DNA of 64,000 bases from Eutreptiella sp. 'Long Island Sound 2002' (Eukaryota > Euglenozoa > Euglenophyceae > Eutreptiales > Eutreptiaceae): the NCBI GenBank assembly GCA_964036045.1, contig OZ038384.1, forward strand, positions 25,783,000 through 25,846,999. The letters run 5' to 3'. The first letter of the stretch is position 1, and each line of letters opens with the position of its first letter. The notes under the pieces were generated by a model. That model saw only the letters and a program-made list of their open reading frames with translations, searched no databases and was not told the origin of the DNA. This document shows positions 44,796 through 56,239 of this stretch, piece by piece. A program made the translations under genes and the position numbers.

Positions 44796-45574
44796 GGCGG
44801 CCGCGTCCGCAGCCTCATGTGACATCTCCTTGCTTGTTTTACATGGTGGCCGCCTCTGGCGGGAAGGAGACCTCTCCACCATCAGTTCCCCTGGCGACCC
44901 CTTTCTCACCTCACGGCCGAGAACTTCATCCAGGTTCCCCTTTGGGCATGACCGGCTGTAGGTGTCCTTCAGTCGCTGCCCTCACAGTCTCAGCTCCTTC
45001 CGGTCACCCATCGAAGGACCCTCCGGCCTTCCCCCCCTAGCACAGCCTTTCGGCCCCTGCAGGCGGGTTTCCTGTGGATAGCCCTCGCTGACAGCGGAGC
45101 ATTTCTCTCTGTCAACCACATTCCACCACTCCCCATCGCTCATGGGTTGGAGTACCCACTCGGCTCCCGGATGCACTTGGGTGTCATCCATCCGCGGCTG
45201 GAGGTCAGGGGGCGACCCTTTCCATGTTCCCCCAGGTCCCGCCCACGCGTGAACCTAAGTGTACTTAGGCCATTGACCCGGGGACCTCAGGGTCAACCCT
45301 CACCCCTGCGGACACCTCACGGCCGTCCCGGAGTTCAGCACATTTTCCCGACTTCCCGTGGCCAGGCTCTGCATGGTTGGCCCATGGTTTACCACTCCAT
45401 GGCAACTGGTTTCCCAATCCCACGGGGCTGTTGCTTGGCGCTTTCGGCCTCCCTTCCCATCCCATGTCCCTTTCCCTTTCGCCACATACCGTCACCGGCC
45501 CCATCCCCGCTTCCCATGGTTTTCCGATGCCTTGGGGCCATTGTGTGGCCCGTGCCACACCCCTGTCCTAGCCC
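44718..45574 (+). repeat. Dispersed ~855-base repeat, copy 2
   Basis: Homologous to 27995-28848 over its full length with scattered substitutions. It also starts inside a scrap of the other LINE's coding sequence and carries a longer GTAA run (44763-44794). Confidence 0.85.
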
Positions 45575-46593
45575 CTTGCCCCCATCCCACCCCTCATCCC
45601 GTGTTTATACCCCGACAGGCCGCCAGCAACCCCGTGGCGCGGGCCCACAAGATCCTCACCCATCTGGGGACCGTTTCGTGCTCCTTGCACGGGTCGCTCC
45701 TATCCACTCTCCTGCTTCTGCGCACTCGGCGCGTTCGTCTCCGCACGTTCCTGTCCCGGTAGTCTGGCCACTGTTCCTATGTCATGGCACCTTTGGCCCA
45801 CCTATGCTTTGGCACGAGAACACAGCGTGACCAGGCCGCTGTGGCCTAGCAGGGACGCCACTACACGTACCCCCACTAGGGCTTGGAGGGGAGTTGTGTT
45901 CTGTGTTCTGTATTCTTGCACCGCCTGCTGTCTTGCCGTCCTTGACGTCGTCTTGTATACCTCCTATGGCACATTGCCATTCCGGTGTTTGTCCCTCGCC
46001 ACTCATGGCCGAGGGTCCTTCTTTCTGCTGTTCCCCCCATACCTGGCTCGGGCGTGCCTCTGTGTGTGTGATCTGCGCCCTGGGTCGTGCAGGTTGGGCA
46101 GTCCATGTGTTCCACCTGTGTTTGGGCACAAGAACACAGCGCGTGTTTTTTTTTTGTTTGTGGCTGTGGCCTAGCAGGGACGCCACCACACGTACGCCTG
46201 CTAGGGCTTGGATGGATGGAGTGCTCCGCTGTTGTGCCCCGCCTGCGTCTTGGTGTCCATGTTGATGCCCTTCCTGTTGTGTGTGTGTCTCCGCCCCTGG
46301 TATAGCCGGTTGGGCTGCTTTTGGGTGCACCTCTTCTCCCTACTTGTCCCTCCTGCGGTACTAGGGTCTCATTCATGGTGGGAGTGCGGAGAGGCGTAGC
46401 TACCAGCACTCACGTCTGGCTTGCTATACCCGGTCAGGGGCCCGCCTCAGCGCGGCCTGTAGAGCCCAGCTCTTGTGCTGACAGGCTGCCAGCCCCGGAT
46501 TATCCAGTCCGGGGCGCCAGGCCGCCCCTTGTCCCTGGATGATCCAGTCCGCGGGATGGCGGCTACTGCTGCTTGTTCCGCTCCGGATGTTCC
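45575..46593. other. No gene recognised; two-copy direct repeat
   Basis: The block gtggcctagcagggacgcca(c)(t/c)acacgtac...ctagggcttgga occurs at about 45841 and 46164, each preceded by gcac(a/g)agaacacagcg. This indicates an imperfect ~320-base duplication. Short frames on both strands lack motifs. A small repeated word, ggatnatccagtccg, is near 46496 and 46536. Confidence 0.5.
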
Positions 46594-48773
46594 AGTGGCA
46601 GGGGCAGGGGCAGGGGCAGTGGCTGGAGCCGGGGCAGTGGGAGGGGCAACGGCCGTGGCAGGGGCGGGGGCCGGGGCAGGAGCAGGGGCAGGGGCAGGGG
46701 CAGTGGCTGGGGGCAGGGGCAGGGGCAGGGGCAGGGACAGGGTCAGTGGCAGGAGCAGGGGCAGTGGCAAGGGCAAGGGCAGGGGCAGGGGCAGGGGTAG
46801 GGGCAGGGGCAGGGGCAAGGGCAGAGGCAGTAGCAGGGGCAGAGGCAGGGGTAGGGGCAGGGGCAGGGGCAGGGGCAGGGGCAGGGGCAGTGGCCGGGGC
46901 AGTGGCAGTGGCAGGGGCAAGGGCAGGAGCAGTGGCAGTAGCAGGGGCAGGGGCAGGGGCAGTGGCAGTGGCAGGGGAAAGGGCAGGGGCAGAGGCATGG
47001 GCAGGGGGGCCAGGAGCATGGGCAGGGGCAGTGGCAGCGGCAGGGGCAGGGGCAGGGGCAGGGGCAGTGGCAGGGGCAGTGGCAGGGGGTAGTGGGTGGG
47101 GCAGGGGCAGTGGCAAGGGTAGGGCCAGGGGCAGGGGCAGGGGCAGGGGCAGGGGCAGGGGCAGGGGCTGTGGGTGGTGCAGGGGCAGGGGCTGTGGGAG
47201 GTGCAGGGGCAGTGGCACGGGCAGGGGCAGATGCAGGGGCAGGGGCAGGGGCAGGGGCTGGGGCAGGGGCAGAGGCAGGGGCACGGGCGGGGCAGGGGCA
47301 GGGGTAGGGAGGGTGGCAGGGGCAGGGGGAGGGGCAATAGCAGGGGCAGAGGCAAGGGCAGGGGCAGTGGTAGGGGCAGGGGCAGTGGCAGTGGCAGGGG
47401 ACGGGGCAGGGGCAGTAGCAGGGGCAGTGGCAGTGGCAGTGGCAGGGGCAGGGGCAGAGGCAGGGGCAGGGGGGGCAGGGGCAGGGGCAGGGGCAGAGGC
47501 AGGGGCAGGGGGGGCAGGGGCAGGGGCAGGGGCAGTGGCAGGAGCAGGGGCAGGGGCAGGGGCAGGGGCCGGGGCAGTGGCAGGAGCAGGGGCAGTGAGA
47601 GGGACAAGAACAGTGGCAGGGGCTGGGGCAGGGGCAGGGGCAGGGGCAGTGGCAGGGGCAGGGGCAGGGGCAGGGGCAGGGGCAGTGGCAGTGGCAGGAG
47701 CAGGGGCAGTGGCAGGGGCAGGGGCAGGGGCAGGGGTAGGGGCAGGGGCAGGGGCCGGGGCAGGGGTAGGGGCAGGGGCAGGGGCAGCAGCAGGGGCGGG
47801 GGCAGGGGCAGCAGAAGTGGCAGGGGGGGCAGGGGCAGTGGCAGTAGCAGGGGCAGGGGCAGGGACAGGGGCAGGGGCCGTGGCAGTGGTAGGGGCAGGG
47901 GCAGGGGCAGAAGCAGGGGCAGGGGGGGCAGGGGCAGGGGCAGGGGCAGTGGCAGGGGCAGGGGCAGGGGCAGGGCCAGGGGCTGGGGCAGAGCAGTGGC
48001 AGAAGCAGGGGCAGTGGGAGGGGCAGGGACAGTAGCAGGGGTAGGGGCAGGGGCGGGGGCAGTGGTTGGGGCAGGGGCAGGGGCATGGGCAGTTGCAGGG
48101 GCAGGAGCAGGGGCAGCGGGAGGGGCAAGGGCAGTTGTAGGGGCAGGGGCAGGGGCAGGGGCAGGGGCAGGGGCAGGGGCGGTGGCTGGGGCAGGGGCAG
48201 TGGCAGGGGCAGTGGCAGGGGCAGGGGCAGGGGCAGGGGCTGGGGCAGTGGCAGGTGCAGGGGCAGTTGCAGGGGCAGGGGCAGGGTCAGGGGCCGTGGT
48301 AGGGGCAGGGGCAGGGGCACGGGCACGGGCATTAGCAGGGGCAGAGGCAGGGGCCGGGGCCGGGGCTTGGGCAGGGGCAGAGGCAGTGGCAGCGGCAGGG
48401 GTAGTGGCAGGGTCAGTGGCAGTGGCAAAGGCAGGGGCATTGGCAGTGGCTGTGGCAGGGGCAGGGGCAGGGGCAGGGGCAGGGGCAGGGTCAGGGGCAG
48501 GGGCACGGGCAGGGGCCGGAGCAGAAGCAGTGGCAGGGGGGGCAGGGGAAGGGGCAGGGGTAGGGGCAGGGGCAGGGGCAGGGGCAGGGGCAGGGGCAGG
48601 GGCAGGGGCAAGGGCAGGGGCAGGGGCAGGGGCAGGGGCAGTGTCAGGGGCAGTGGCAGGGGCAGGGGCAGGGGCAGTGGCAGGGGCAGTCCGAGGGGCA
48701 GGGGCAGGGGCAGTGGCAGTAGCAGGGGCAGGGGCAGGGGCAGGGGCAGTGGCAGTAGCAGGGGCAGTGGCAG
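46594..48773 (+). repeat. GGGGCA microsatellite array, ~2.2 kb
   Basis: Imperfect tandem ggggca with frequent gtggca, gaggca and ggagca variants covers the whole interval. The plus strand is almost free of T. Because the period is six, every phase on both strands is open, giving artificial Gly/Ala/Arg or Pro/Leu/Ala frames of up to 798 codons. Runs of GGGG separated by two bases can form G-quadruplexes. The giant retroelement's LTR starts immediately to the right. Confidence 0.95.
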
Positions 48774-51305
48774 TGACGCGTTCCCGTGGGGGGCCTGGCC
48801 ACAGGACGCTGCGGTGGACACGCGCAAGTGAGCAGGCAGGCAAAGCACTACGCTCACAGGGGCATCAATGCGCTCATGTCATGTGACAAAGCGTTTCAGA
48901 ATCCTGGCCACTCTGCAAAGAGGGAACGAACGTATGTACAGCAACACATCAGGATATGTACACATGGGGTTAAGACTGGACTGGGGTAAGGGCATCACAG
49001 GACTATAGACACTCAGTCCCAACTCGTATCCCAATGCCAGGTCCGACCCTCTCAGTGGCTGGCTAGGGCGGGGGCTCAAACACAACCCGTGCCCTGCTCA
49101 GTCCGGACCCTGAAACCCTGTCAATAGGCGAGATGTCCCGCCCAGCCACAGGCGAGTTCCTGGAAACCAAGTAGCTCGGAGGCCGACCTACAGTGGCCCC
49201 TCATGCTCCCTCAACGGCAGGTCCCAACTCCCCTCTGAGCAAGAGGTATGGCCCCGCCATTATCACCCAGGAGTTGGTAGCTGAAAATGGGCTGTTTCAG
49301 CCCAAACTGATATTAACTCAAAAATCCCCAGAATTGACCCCTCGTCTGGACCCGCCAGAGGTAGGGACGAAGCAACTGACCCTATGCCCTTCGAGTACGA
49401 ACTCTATGGAGCCCTCACCCAACCTGGTTCCCTCTGAGGTCCCGGCATCAGGGCAACACGGATTCGTCAAGTGGGGTCATGATGCCAAAATCACCAAAAT
49501 TGGCGTCATTCCCACGCGTGGCCTGCCCAGCCAGGGCAAGGCCAATGGCTCACAGGTTAGGAGGCAGGACCTGAGACTCATATCTGAGTGTACAATTTGC
49601 GGTTGGGTCCACGCTCCCTGTGGGCTTAGAGAAATGGGGCCGCCAATTGACCACACGGAAGGGGGAAATTGGGGTCCCAAAATGGGGTCATTTTGGCTGC
49701 TCGAAATGAGCCAAAATTTGGGGTGCTCCCAATAGTATATCTCCACGCCGGCTTGGAGATCGGATCCGCCATTCCATACACGATCCACCAGGAGTCCAAC
49801 GAAGACTCCCATGCACTTGGCTCCCGGAGATCCGCATGCCACTTGGCGTGGTGGCGATCCCAATTGGGTCCACAAATGCCAAAATGGCAGAATTGCCCAC
49901 ACTCACTTTGGGCTAGCGCCTTTACGAAGGATGCTCCGCTTCGCCCACGTGGTGTGTGAACCATGGGGACCAATATACATAACGCCCATGTCATATATGG
50001 TCCATTGGTCCATGCGTCCGGCGTGCACGGGTGGGCTCAACATAGTGCACGGCGGGCAGAAAAAGTGGAAAATTGCTCAAAATGGCCAAACATGCGCACA
50101 CTCATGGTTGGGGCAAATGAGGCACATGCCCGACTTGGACCGGAGTGTGCGATAGGATTGGTATCAAGTCATATGTGTCCAACATATCTTTTGGGCGTCG
50201 CCCAACTCCTCCGGCTTTGGGAATGGCAGGGTCGCCCAGTGAGCCCATGATTTGGGATAGTCCCAAATCGCCAACATGGCGGCGACGGTATGCCAAGCCC
50301 AAGAGGAGTTATTCGCCGGGTTCAAGATATGTTGGGCACTGAAGTATGTACCCCCATAACATACTTGGCTCATGATGTCAATTGAACGCAACGTCGAGAT
50401 ACACGGTCGCCACTTGACATCATGACGGGCCAAAAACGGCAAAATTGGCACAAAGATACACAAAAGTGCTTTGAAAGGTGCACAATCATATTATAATATC
50501 TTCGGCTTGGATCGTGCAATCAAATAATCCTTCTGAACATAATGACTTGACACCAATGACCTTCGATTCCACATATGTGCTCCACTTGGGGCGCTTTGAA
50601 AGGTCACGAGCGCTACTTCCCAAGTGGGCACATGAAATTATGGAAAATTGCAAAACACACACCTTGCTCCCAACACATCGCTTCGGGATCGCCACACAAG
50701 CTTCCCTTCACGAAGGTTAGGCTTGCAATTGATTGTAGGGAGTATGGAGGAGGGGCTTGCACAATATGAGGTCCATTGGTGGGTTTGGCTTGGAGCGATG
50801 GACCCGCCAAATGGGCACGCAACACAACACATGGCACATACCACATATTGCCCAAAAAGGTAGCTCCCCCCACGATATGTCATGCCCCTCCAAGGGCAAA
50901 ACTTTGTGTCAATCGTTCATAGCAACTCAAGGAGAGTTCCTATGCAACACCAACACTCGCGCGCTACACTCGAAGGTTATCTGAACGCACGCAATATCAT
51001 GGTCAAAGAGTTATAACGCAAACTCTACCCTCTTGACCATGATCCATTACACTAGCGCGCACGTGTGGAGACGCAAGGCATATGAAGCTTCCTAAATTAC
51101 GTCCAGAGTTTTGTGAATACATCCCACATTTTCTTCTTGTCATTCCTCACAAGCGGCACGAGATATGACCCTCACAAGTGGCCTCACGAATCAACTTTGT
51201 TTTGCCCATATCTTTAAGACAAATGGAGGGCAAGATAAAAGGAAAGTTGATTCGTGCATAGGGAAGCACGTAGGTCCACTTGAAGGAGGTCAAATCAAGT
51301 GCGGT

Positions 51306-51337
51306 GATGTCGAAGTCGAAAATCCGATTTCGACATC
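51306..51337. other. Perfect hairpin within the LTR
   Basis: The arms gatgtcgaa and ttcgacatc form a nine-base stem, nested with gtcgaaa/tttcgac. A second strong stem, ctggcggtta...taaccgccag, lies at about 51471-51500. A third, atcatggtcaa..ttgaccatgat, spans about 50997-51043. Confidence 0.6.
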
Positions 51338-51682
51338 CTGAAAAATTCGGATTAAGGTTGCGAGTGTAGAATGTGAAAATTGCGGATGCATCAATGCAGT
51401 TCCTGAACACTTTAGAGCCTTCGTCACGGATAGCGTTAAAATTTCCATTAATAACAGTTAAACTGGCGGTTACGCTAAAGTCGCGAGCTAACCGCCAGCT
51501 GCCAAAACAGTGAGTATCAGAACGGAAGCGTAAAAATTGACGGAAACAATATGAAAATAAAACCCTGTTGATTCCTGATGTTCTGATATATAAATCTCCG
51601 CTGGCGGTGCATCGGTTGCCGATGCGGGGCTTTACGGCACGGAACACGCTCCCGCCGGGCTTGCACCGGGCGTCAACGGGCG

Positions 51683-51759
51683 CCTTCCGTACATGGGGTT
51701 AGTGGTCCGGAGACCGGTCTTCCCTTCCGTACATGGGGTTAGTGGACCAGAGACCGGTT
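51683..51759 (+). repeat. ~39-base tandem duplication in the LTR
   Basis: Two copies of cccttccgtacatggggtta followed by gtgg(t/a)cc(g/a)gagaccggt, differing at two positions. Confidence 0.85.
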
Positions 51760-51895
51760 GTATGCCCTACCCTAGCCATGGGGTTCTGGGTACCGCTTCA
51801 CCCCTCTCCTTAGAGCAAACCCTGGGGGGGGCTCGATAACATCGACGCATGGCAGCGGGTACCCAGGACCATTCCCTGAAGGGGGGGGTGTCACA

Positions 51896-51908
51896 TCCTC
51901 ACTTCAGG
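51896..51908 (-). promoter_or_regulatory. Candidate polypurine tract of the giant Ty3 element
   Basis: On the minus strand cctgaagtgagga lies directly before TGTGACACC, the inferred 5' end of the 3' LTR. A purine-rich tract is required there to prime second-strand DNA synthesis. Confidence 0.5.
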
Positions 51909-53285
51909 CTGATTCGCAGGGTGGGCTGTCAAATTCCACAGTAAGACAGGTATGGTGCTGTAGCTGTCAGTAATTGCATGTATAGTATCAAGTATCAAGT
52001 CCCGGGTCCTGGCGGCGATTGTTCGGCATCCAAAGGACCGGTTAACCCATACCAGGCGCACCGGGTCCCGGCTGCTACGGTCACCACCACAGTGGCAGTG
52101 GCATACACGGCCAACATAGGCGTCACACGACGACCGAGGTGGTCCCACAGGTCGAGAGCGACCACAAAGATCCATCAGGCTACCCCAAGCTTCCCAAGGC
52201 CCGCCGACTGGGGAGAGTCCCCACGGGTCCTTCCTCGGGCGCACCATGTCCATATCCATACGACGCGAGTCCAGAGTGGTACAGCCGAACGAGCTCCTCC
52301 TTAAGGGATCGGGCATCAAGGCCGTCTTTTCCCTCGCCCTATTACCACGAAGGCCATACATGAGGGAGTCCTCATGCAGTGTGGGCGGAGGCGTCGACTC
52401 CTCAAACCACCAGTTTCCCAGGCAGAGTGACCGAGGTCAGGAGCACCGGAGGCCGCCATCCGACTGCAAGTGCGTCTGCGAGTCGGTAGGCTCACACTGG
52501 GACTGACAGTGGCGGACCGCTGGGAGTGTAGTCAGGCAACAGGGCCTCCCGCCTGGCGCCATCAGGATCTCCACACATCACAGCGAATAGGGCACACGGT
52601 ATCACGGGCACTCAAACAGAAGAATATGTGCTTAGGTACTGGTCCGGGCTTGACCTTAAGTAAAAGCATGTAAACGGCGACCCAGGGCGCCTCTGTATTT
52701 GGATTCGCATCCCCTCTGTGGGGAGAAAACAGTCCATCTGTCGGTGATGGGCTGACAATCGTAACATACAAATGCACATATCCTGGGGGACAGAGAAAGT
52801 AAGCAACTCCAGGTAAACAGGCGTGTAAACACACTCTGGAAACAGTGCCAAACCACGCCACGGTCAGGATAAGGCAAATGCAGGAGGGTGGACAGGATAA
52901 CGCCTGAGTTCAGGCCATATATAGTCTCGAGACACACGTCGACTGGTCTGGATTCCGCAAGTGCCATGGAACCAGACCACACACCAAAAAAAATCGCAAT
53001 GCGGATGACAGCGGCATCGGTTGCGCAACGTCGTATGGGCTTCAAGGCCCCAGAAGCTGAGAAATATGAAGGTCACTCGCCCTACCTGGTTTCCCAAGGA
53101 TTCAGCAGGTGGGGAGTGACAAATAGAAGAAGAGAGGGGCCATCCTTCTCTGGATTCAGCAGGGGGGGGTACATGGCCACTTTGATGGCAGGTCACCGGA
53201 AGATGGAAGAGAGCAAGCAAGTAAGGGACGATCCGTCGACCTCACAAGCGCTCGTAACACATCAGGGGAGAGCTCAGGGCACTGA
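51909..53285 (-). other. Noncoding 3' internal region of the Ty3 element
   Basis: About 1.4 kb lie between the integrase stop and the inferred polypurine tract. Frames of up to 183 codons are present on both strands without motifs. No envelope-like frame with membrane segments is visible. Confidence 0.5.
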
Positions 53286-54479
53286 TCAGGCACCCCTGGC
53301 TGCAATCGCCCGGGAGAGTGCTGCCAAGTCCGAAACATGGATCTTGGTCTTGTGCTTGCGGATGTACTCCATGAAGGGGGTATTGACCCGCGGCACGAAC
53401 GAGGAGACGGGTTCCCAGGTGTCATGGGACGGCCCATAGCCTCGCCAACGAACCTTGAACTCCAGACCTCCGGGTGCCGAGGCCTTCGGACGCTGAGCCA
53501 GGATCTTCTTGACTGTATAGTCGTCCTGCTCAGCATAGTCGTCGTCCGAATCGGCCTCATGTGCGGCATAGCTCAGGGACACATGCTGGCCACGGAGGTC
53601 GGGTTCCCGCACACGGAGTTGACTCTCGTGGCGCTCCCGGAACTGTCCGTGACCCACCTTGATGCGGTAGGTGTCCTCACCAATCCTGCGGACCACCTCG
53701 CCGGGTGTGAACCAGGTTTTGGTGCGGTGGGTGCCCATAGGGCGGGGTCTGATCACCCACACCGGGTCTCCCACCCTGAATCTCTGCGTTGTCGAGCTCG
53801 AGGCGGACTTCTGACGCTCAGCATGCTCCTTCTCGAGCTGCTGGCGGATGTCCCGCGCCGTTTGCTCTTGCCGCGCGAAGAATTCCTTGGCATCCATAGC
53901 CATGCCATCACCAGACAAAGGAAGTGCCCTACCCAGGGGGTCCCTGCCGAACAGAATCTGGTGAGGGGACAAACCGCCCGGAGTGGGGGTGTCATGATGG
54001 GCCTTCAGACCAGGCCACATCTCCTCAAACCAGTTCCGACGTGGATTGGTGATGTGGATCTTGCGCAGCTTCTCGAACAGCTGCCGTCCAGCCACTTCAG
54101 CACGGCCGTTAGACCGGCTGAGATAGGCGACGCTCTTGGCATGACGTATCCCCATGAGGGAACACATAGCCTTGAACCAGCCACCAGTAAACTGGGGCCC
54201 TCGGTCACTGCAAATGGTGCGGGGGATGTCAAAGACGGTCAGCCAATGACGAATCATCATGACTGCCACTTGCTTGGCAAGCAACCCCTTGTTGCGTGCC
54301 TGAACGGCTACAACGTAGCCGCTGTGGCGGTCCACACAGAGAACCACACAGTCAAAGGTCTCCTTGCCAATGTGCACTTCGGGCATGGAGAAGACGTGCA
54401 TGGCCACGCTCTCCATGGGCTGGTCAGAAACCGGGGTCCATTGGGATTGTCGGGATTGCAGGCCTGGCAGACCGAACAA
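53286..54479 (-). CDS. Ty3 integrase core and chromodomain
   Basis: The frame runs to TGA at 53288-53286. Counting from 54479, the catalytic triad is Asp50 (LCVDRHSGY), Asp92 (CSDRGPQFTGGWF) and Glu128 (NGRAEVAGR), with the expected 35 residues between the last two. A basic DNA-binding part follows (GDPVWVIRPRPMGTHRTKTWFTPGEVVRRIG). The end of the protein has a chromodomain at about residues 318-385: DDYTVKKILAQRP, LEFKVRWRGYGPSHDTWEP and FMEYIRKHK. Chromodomains of this group direct insertion to particular chromatin. This part is one base out of phase with the upstream RNase H/zinc part. The join is near 54445. Confidence 0.9.
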   Translation of the reverse strand: MFGLPGLQSRQSQWTPVSDQPMESVAMHVFSMPEVHIGKETFDCVVLCVDRHSGYVVAVQARNKGLLAKQVAVMMIRHWLTVFDIPRTICSDRGPQFTGGWFKAMCSLMGIRHAKSVAYLSRSNGRAEVAGRQLFEKLRKIHITNPRRNWFEEMWPGLKAHHDTPTPGGLSPHQILFGRDPLGRALPLSGDGMAMDAKEFFARQEQTARDIRQQLEKEHAERQKSASSSTTQRFRVGDPVWVIRPRPMGTHRTKTWFTPGEVVRRIGEDTYRIKVGHGQFRERHESQLRVREPDLRGQHVSLSYAAHEADSDDDYAEQDDYTVKKILAQRPKASAPGGLEFKVRWRGYGPSHDTWEPVSSFVPRVNTPFMEYIRKHKTKIHVSDLAALSRAIAARGA

Positions 54480-55243
54480 CCCTTCCTGACCTTCTTGATG
54501 GCGGTGTAGAGAACGATATGGTCGATCTCGAACCGGCGCTGCATGTCAAGGGCTTGCTTCTTGACCCCTTGGTGCAGCATGTGGTGGTGCCAAGCTTCGC
54601 AAAGCTCGAGCACCCGGGACTCCGGTACTAGCAGCTTACCATTCCGGTAGAGCTTGCCATCTTCCTCGGTCAGCCCCTTTGGCCACTTCTGCCCGTCGTC
54701 AGGATCGGTCACAGCCCTATACTCGGCCGCAAAGGCCTCAGACTTGGCGTAATCGTCGGTCCAGTCGTCCTGGAGGCAAGACTCCGGGAAGAGGTGCTTG
54801 TCGGACTCAGCTCCCTCAGGGGCGAGTACGCTGACCGCTCTGCTCACCCTCGTTGCGAGGGGGGCATCCGCAGCCATAACGACGAAGCATTTTACACCCT
54901 CCTCCTCCATCAGGCGCTCCATTTCGATGATCCTCTTGGCTTCAGCGGTCTCAGCCTCATCGCCATGGGCAGAGATATCCGTCATGCCCTTGCTGGCGGG
55001 ATAGGCCCACCTACTGAGACAGTCCGCCACGGTGTTCTCCTTTCCAGGAATATACACAACCGTGAGGTCGAACTTGGCCAAGGTCTCATGCCATCTTGCC
55101 CGTCGGGAGGCGGGACCTGAGGGGGTGTCCACGTGCTCCTTGTGCCACGACTGCAGACTCTGATGGTCGGTGCAGACGGTGACGGGATGGAGGGCTATGT
55201 ACCCAGCCCATTTCCTGAGAGCCATGACGATGGCATACGCCTC
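54440..55243 (-). CDS. Ty3 RNase H and integrase zinc domain
   Basis: The frame starts just after the TAG at 55246-55244. RNase H motifs include EAYAIVMALRKW, VCTDHQSLQSW and VVYIPGKENTVADCLSRW. About 100 residues later the HHCC zinc domain of integrase appears: AWHHHMLHQGV...KGCSVCQACNPDNPNGP. At about 54445 the phase must shift to enter the integrase core (TPVSDQPMESVAMHV). The unshifted frame runs on to 54308 without motifs. Upstream, TWTPRE-TAG-EAYAIV shows the single nonsense codon separating this part from RT. Confidence 0.85.
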
Positions 55244-56239
55244 CTATTCTCGGGGCGTCCACGTCCGTCTCTGGCCTTCCGCCAGGACTCGGCTCCAGAA
55301 GGCCACGGGCACGTGCCTCCCGTCGTCAAGCACTTGCTCCAACACAGCGCCAATGGCGTAATCGGAAGCGTCGGTGCGCAGGACGAACCCTCGGTCGGGA
55401 TCCACGAGGTGCAGACCCACTGCGGATAGCAGCGCCTGCTTCATCCCCTCAAAGGCACGGTCGGAATCGGCATCCCAGACCAGAGCCTTCTTGGACCCCT
55501 TCTTGGTCTCCTCTCGGTTGCCCTTGAGCATGGTCGTCATGGGGGCTGCATACTCGGCATACATTTTGATATACCCGGAGTAGTAATTGCAGAACCCCAG
55601 ATACGCCCGTCGCTCAGAGACCGTCTTGGGCTTTTCCCAGTGCTCGATCGCAGCCACCTTGCCAGGTATGGGCTTTCGCTGCCCGTTCCCGACTACGTGG
55701 CCAGCGGAGACCACCTCGCTTACCGCAATGGTGGCCTTGTCACTGCTGTCCGTGAGTTTGTGCCGAACCAGAAGGTCGAGCACTCGAGTGACGTCCCTCT
55801 CATGTGCCTCCGGGAGCTTCTCGTAGCTCATGCTGGGGTCCCTGGACGCGATGATCACGTCGTCCACGAAGGGGTCCGCACAGTCACGCACCGGCTCAAG
55901 CAGGTTCTCCAGCATCCGCTGAAAAGCCGCATTGCCGTTGGTAACGCCCATGGGCATCACTTTCCACTGGAGAGGTCCAAGTGGGGTGCTCATGGCTGTG
56001 CAGGCACGGGACTCCTCGGCGAGAGGCATCTGATGATAACCATGTTTCAGGTCAATCACCGTGAAGATCCTCCGCCGGTGTTGCTTTTGCAGCATGTCCT
56101 CAATGAGGGGCAGCGTATAGCTGTCTTGCTGCGTTTGGGCGTTCAGGCCGCGGTAGTCGACCACGAGCCGCCACTCACCGGCCACCTTCTTGGGGACGAC
56201 GAAGCACGGAGAGGCCCATTCGGAGTGGCACGGCTCGAG
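55244..56239 (-). CDS. Ty3 reverse transcriptase
   Basis: The frame begins after TGA 56242-56240 (IQRG-TGA-LEPCHSEWASP, where Trp is the usual residue) and ends at TAG 55246-55244. It has the conserved series FVVPKK, WRLVVDYRGLNAQT, FTVIDLKHGYHQ (first catalytic Asp), PMGVTNGNAAFQRM, FVDDVIIAS (the YxDD box as FVDD, near 55870-55859), HVVGNGQRKPIPGKVAAIE and YLGFCNYYSGYI, then the connection FVLRTDASDYAIGAVLEQV at the start of RNase H. All catalytic residues are intact. The enzyme copies element RNA into DNA in the virus-like particle. Confidence 0.93.
   Translation of the reverse strand, partial: LEPCHSEWASPCFVVPKKVAGEWRLVVDYRGLNAQTQQDSYTLPLIEDMLQKQHRRRIFTVIDLKHGYHQMPLAEESRACTAMSTPLGPLQWKVMPMGVTNGNAAFQRMLENLLEPVRDCADPFVDDVIIASRDPSMSYEKLPEAHERDVTRVLDLLVRHKLTDSSDKATIAVSEVVSAGHVVGNGQRKPIPGKVAAIEHWEKPKTVSERRAYLGFCNYYSGYIKMYAEYAAPMTTMLKGNREETKKGSKKALVWDADSDRAFEGMKQALLSAVGLHLVDPDRGFVLRTDASDYAIGAVLEQVLDDGRHVPVAFWSRVLAEGQRRTWTPRE

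Larger units (their letters stand above)
48774..51895 (-). repeat. 3' LTR of the giant Ty3 element (left copy)
   Basis: The plus strand starts tgacgcgttccc, the same word as at 62980, and by inference ends gggtgtcaca at 51895. There the minus strand reads TGTGACACCCCC preceded by a purine tract. Bases 48774-49436 match 62980-63645 and 50219-50574 match 63646-64000. About 780 bases in between (49437-50218) are absent from the right copy. A 3.1-kb LTR is unusually long. The inner limit at 51895 rests on the terminal motif and the purine tract, not on a two-copy alignment. Confidence 0.75.

Noticed and set aside
46447-48857. Very long Pro/Leu/Ala and Gly/Ala/Arg frames up to 798 codons
   Set aside because: They are translations of the GGGGCA hexamer array. 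Period six leaves every phase open.
51147-51647. 166-codon minus-strand frame in the LTR
   Set aside because: No recognisable domain, and it lies inside an LTR. Kept only as a finding about sequence texture.
53337-54509. 390-codon plus-strand frame
   Set aside because: Antisense shadow of the integrase, which has a complete DDE triad and chromodomain on the minus strand.
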